Source: an uncultured Nitrosomonadales bacterium
Lineage (GTDB): Bacteria > Pseudomonadota > Gammaproteobacteria > Burkholderiales > Gallionellaceae
Length of the DNA: 8,164 bases
NCBI GenBank assembly: GCA_903934275.1
Contig: CAIZNF010000626.1
Span: 1-8,164 of the forward strand
Direction of reading: 5' to 3'
The notes under the pieces were generated by a model. That model worked only from the letters and a program-made list of their open reading frames with translations. It was not told the origin of the DNA and did no database searches. A program made the translations under genes and the position numbers. This document shows positions 8,084-8,164 of the stretch, one piece after another (the stretch's first letter is position 1; each line of letters starts with the position of its first letter).

Positions 8084-8164
8084 TGTCTTGGAATGATTAC
8101 GAATTTTTCTTCCTGCATTACAAGTACACCGATAGCACCGGGGAAGATGGGAATTTTCAAGCCA
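8084..8164 (+). CDS. Possible start of an unrecognised gene, cut by the window edge
   Basis: From ATG 8084 a frame stays open to the window end, giving 27 residues beginning [15 protein letters not shown]. An in-frame GTG at 8069 would add five residues. The gap to the rep stop is only 29 (or 14) bases, so it could be in an operon with rep. Codon choice looks coding-like, but another frame on this strand and one on the other strand are also open over this short span. I do not recognise the family. Confidence 0.4.

Overview
The window reads as a bacterial chromosome segment, most likely from a betaproteobacterium of the Nitrosomonadales/Gallionellaceae type. This is inferred from moderate G+C, YheS-type ABC-F and Rep proteins very close to the proteobacterial families, and the general style of the promoters. 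The taxon is not proven by anything in the sequence.

Layout, left to right. (1) Bases 1-715: an AT-richer stretch with a two-gene toxin-antitoxin-like cassette, DUF433 followed two bases later by a DUF5615 PIN-like protein, both on +. (2) Bases 752-2617 on -: a complete YheS-type ABC-F ATPase, convergent with the cassette. (3) Bases 2618-3154: a 'graveyard' holding the 3' end of a group II intron (domains V and VI, with a damaged domain V) followed directly by the last ~58 codons of an IS110-family transposase. The IS end appears to contribute a -35 box to the next gene. (4) Bases 3155-5716 on +: two signalling genes. The first is a soluble Ser/Thr protein kinase fused to a C-terminal cyclic-nucleotide-binding (cNMP/CRP-like) domain. 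The second is a cNMP-like domain fused to a GGDEF domain whose catalytic motif has decayed (IGDQF) while the c-di-GMP inhibitory-site motif RxxD is kept at the canonical spacing. (5) Bases 5717-6059: a gene-free stretch with two adjacent hairpins, one starting with a REP-like GTAG foot, lying inside a 9-bp inverted repeat. An extended -10 promoter for the next gene follows. (6) Bases 6060-8054 on +: a complete Rep-type SF1A helicase. (7) From about 8084 to the right edge: the start of a possible further gene in the same direction.

The ABC-F and Rep genes are ordinary housekeeping genes (ribosome rescue/translation and replication-fork restart). The most interesting unit is the kinase-cNMP / cNMP-degenerate-GGDEF pair. 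Its domains suggest one circuit joining cyclic-nucleotide sensing, Ser/Thr phosphorylation and c-di-GMP reception, with the second protein looking more like a receptor or scaffold than an enzyme. That reading is an inference from residues and adjacency and is untested.
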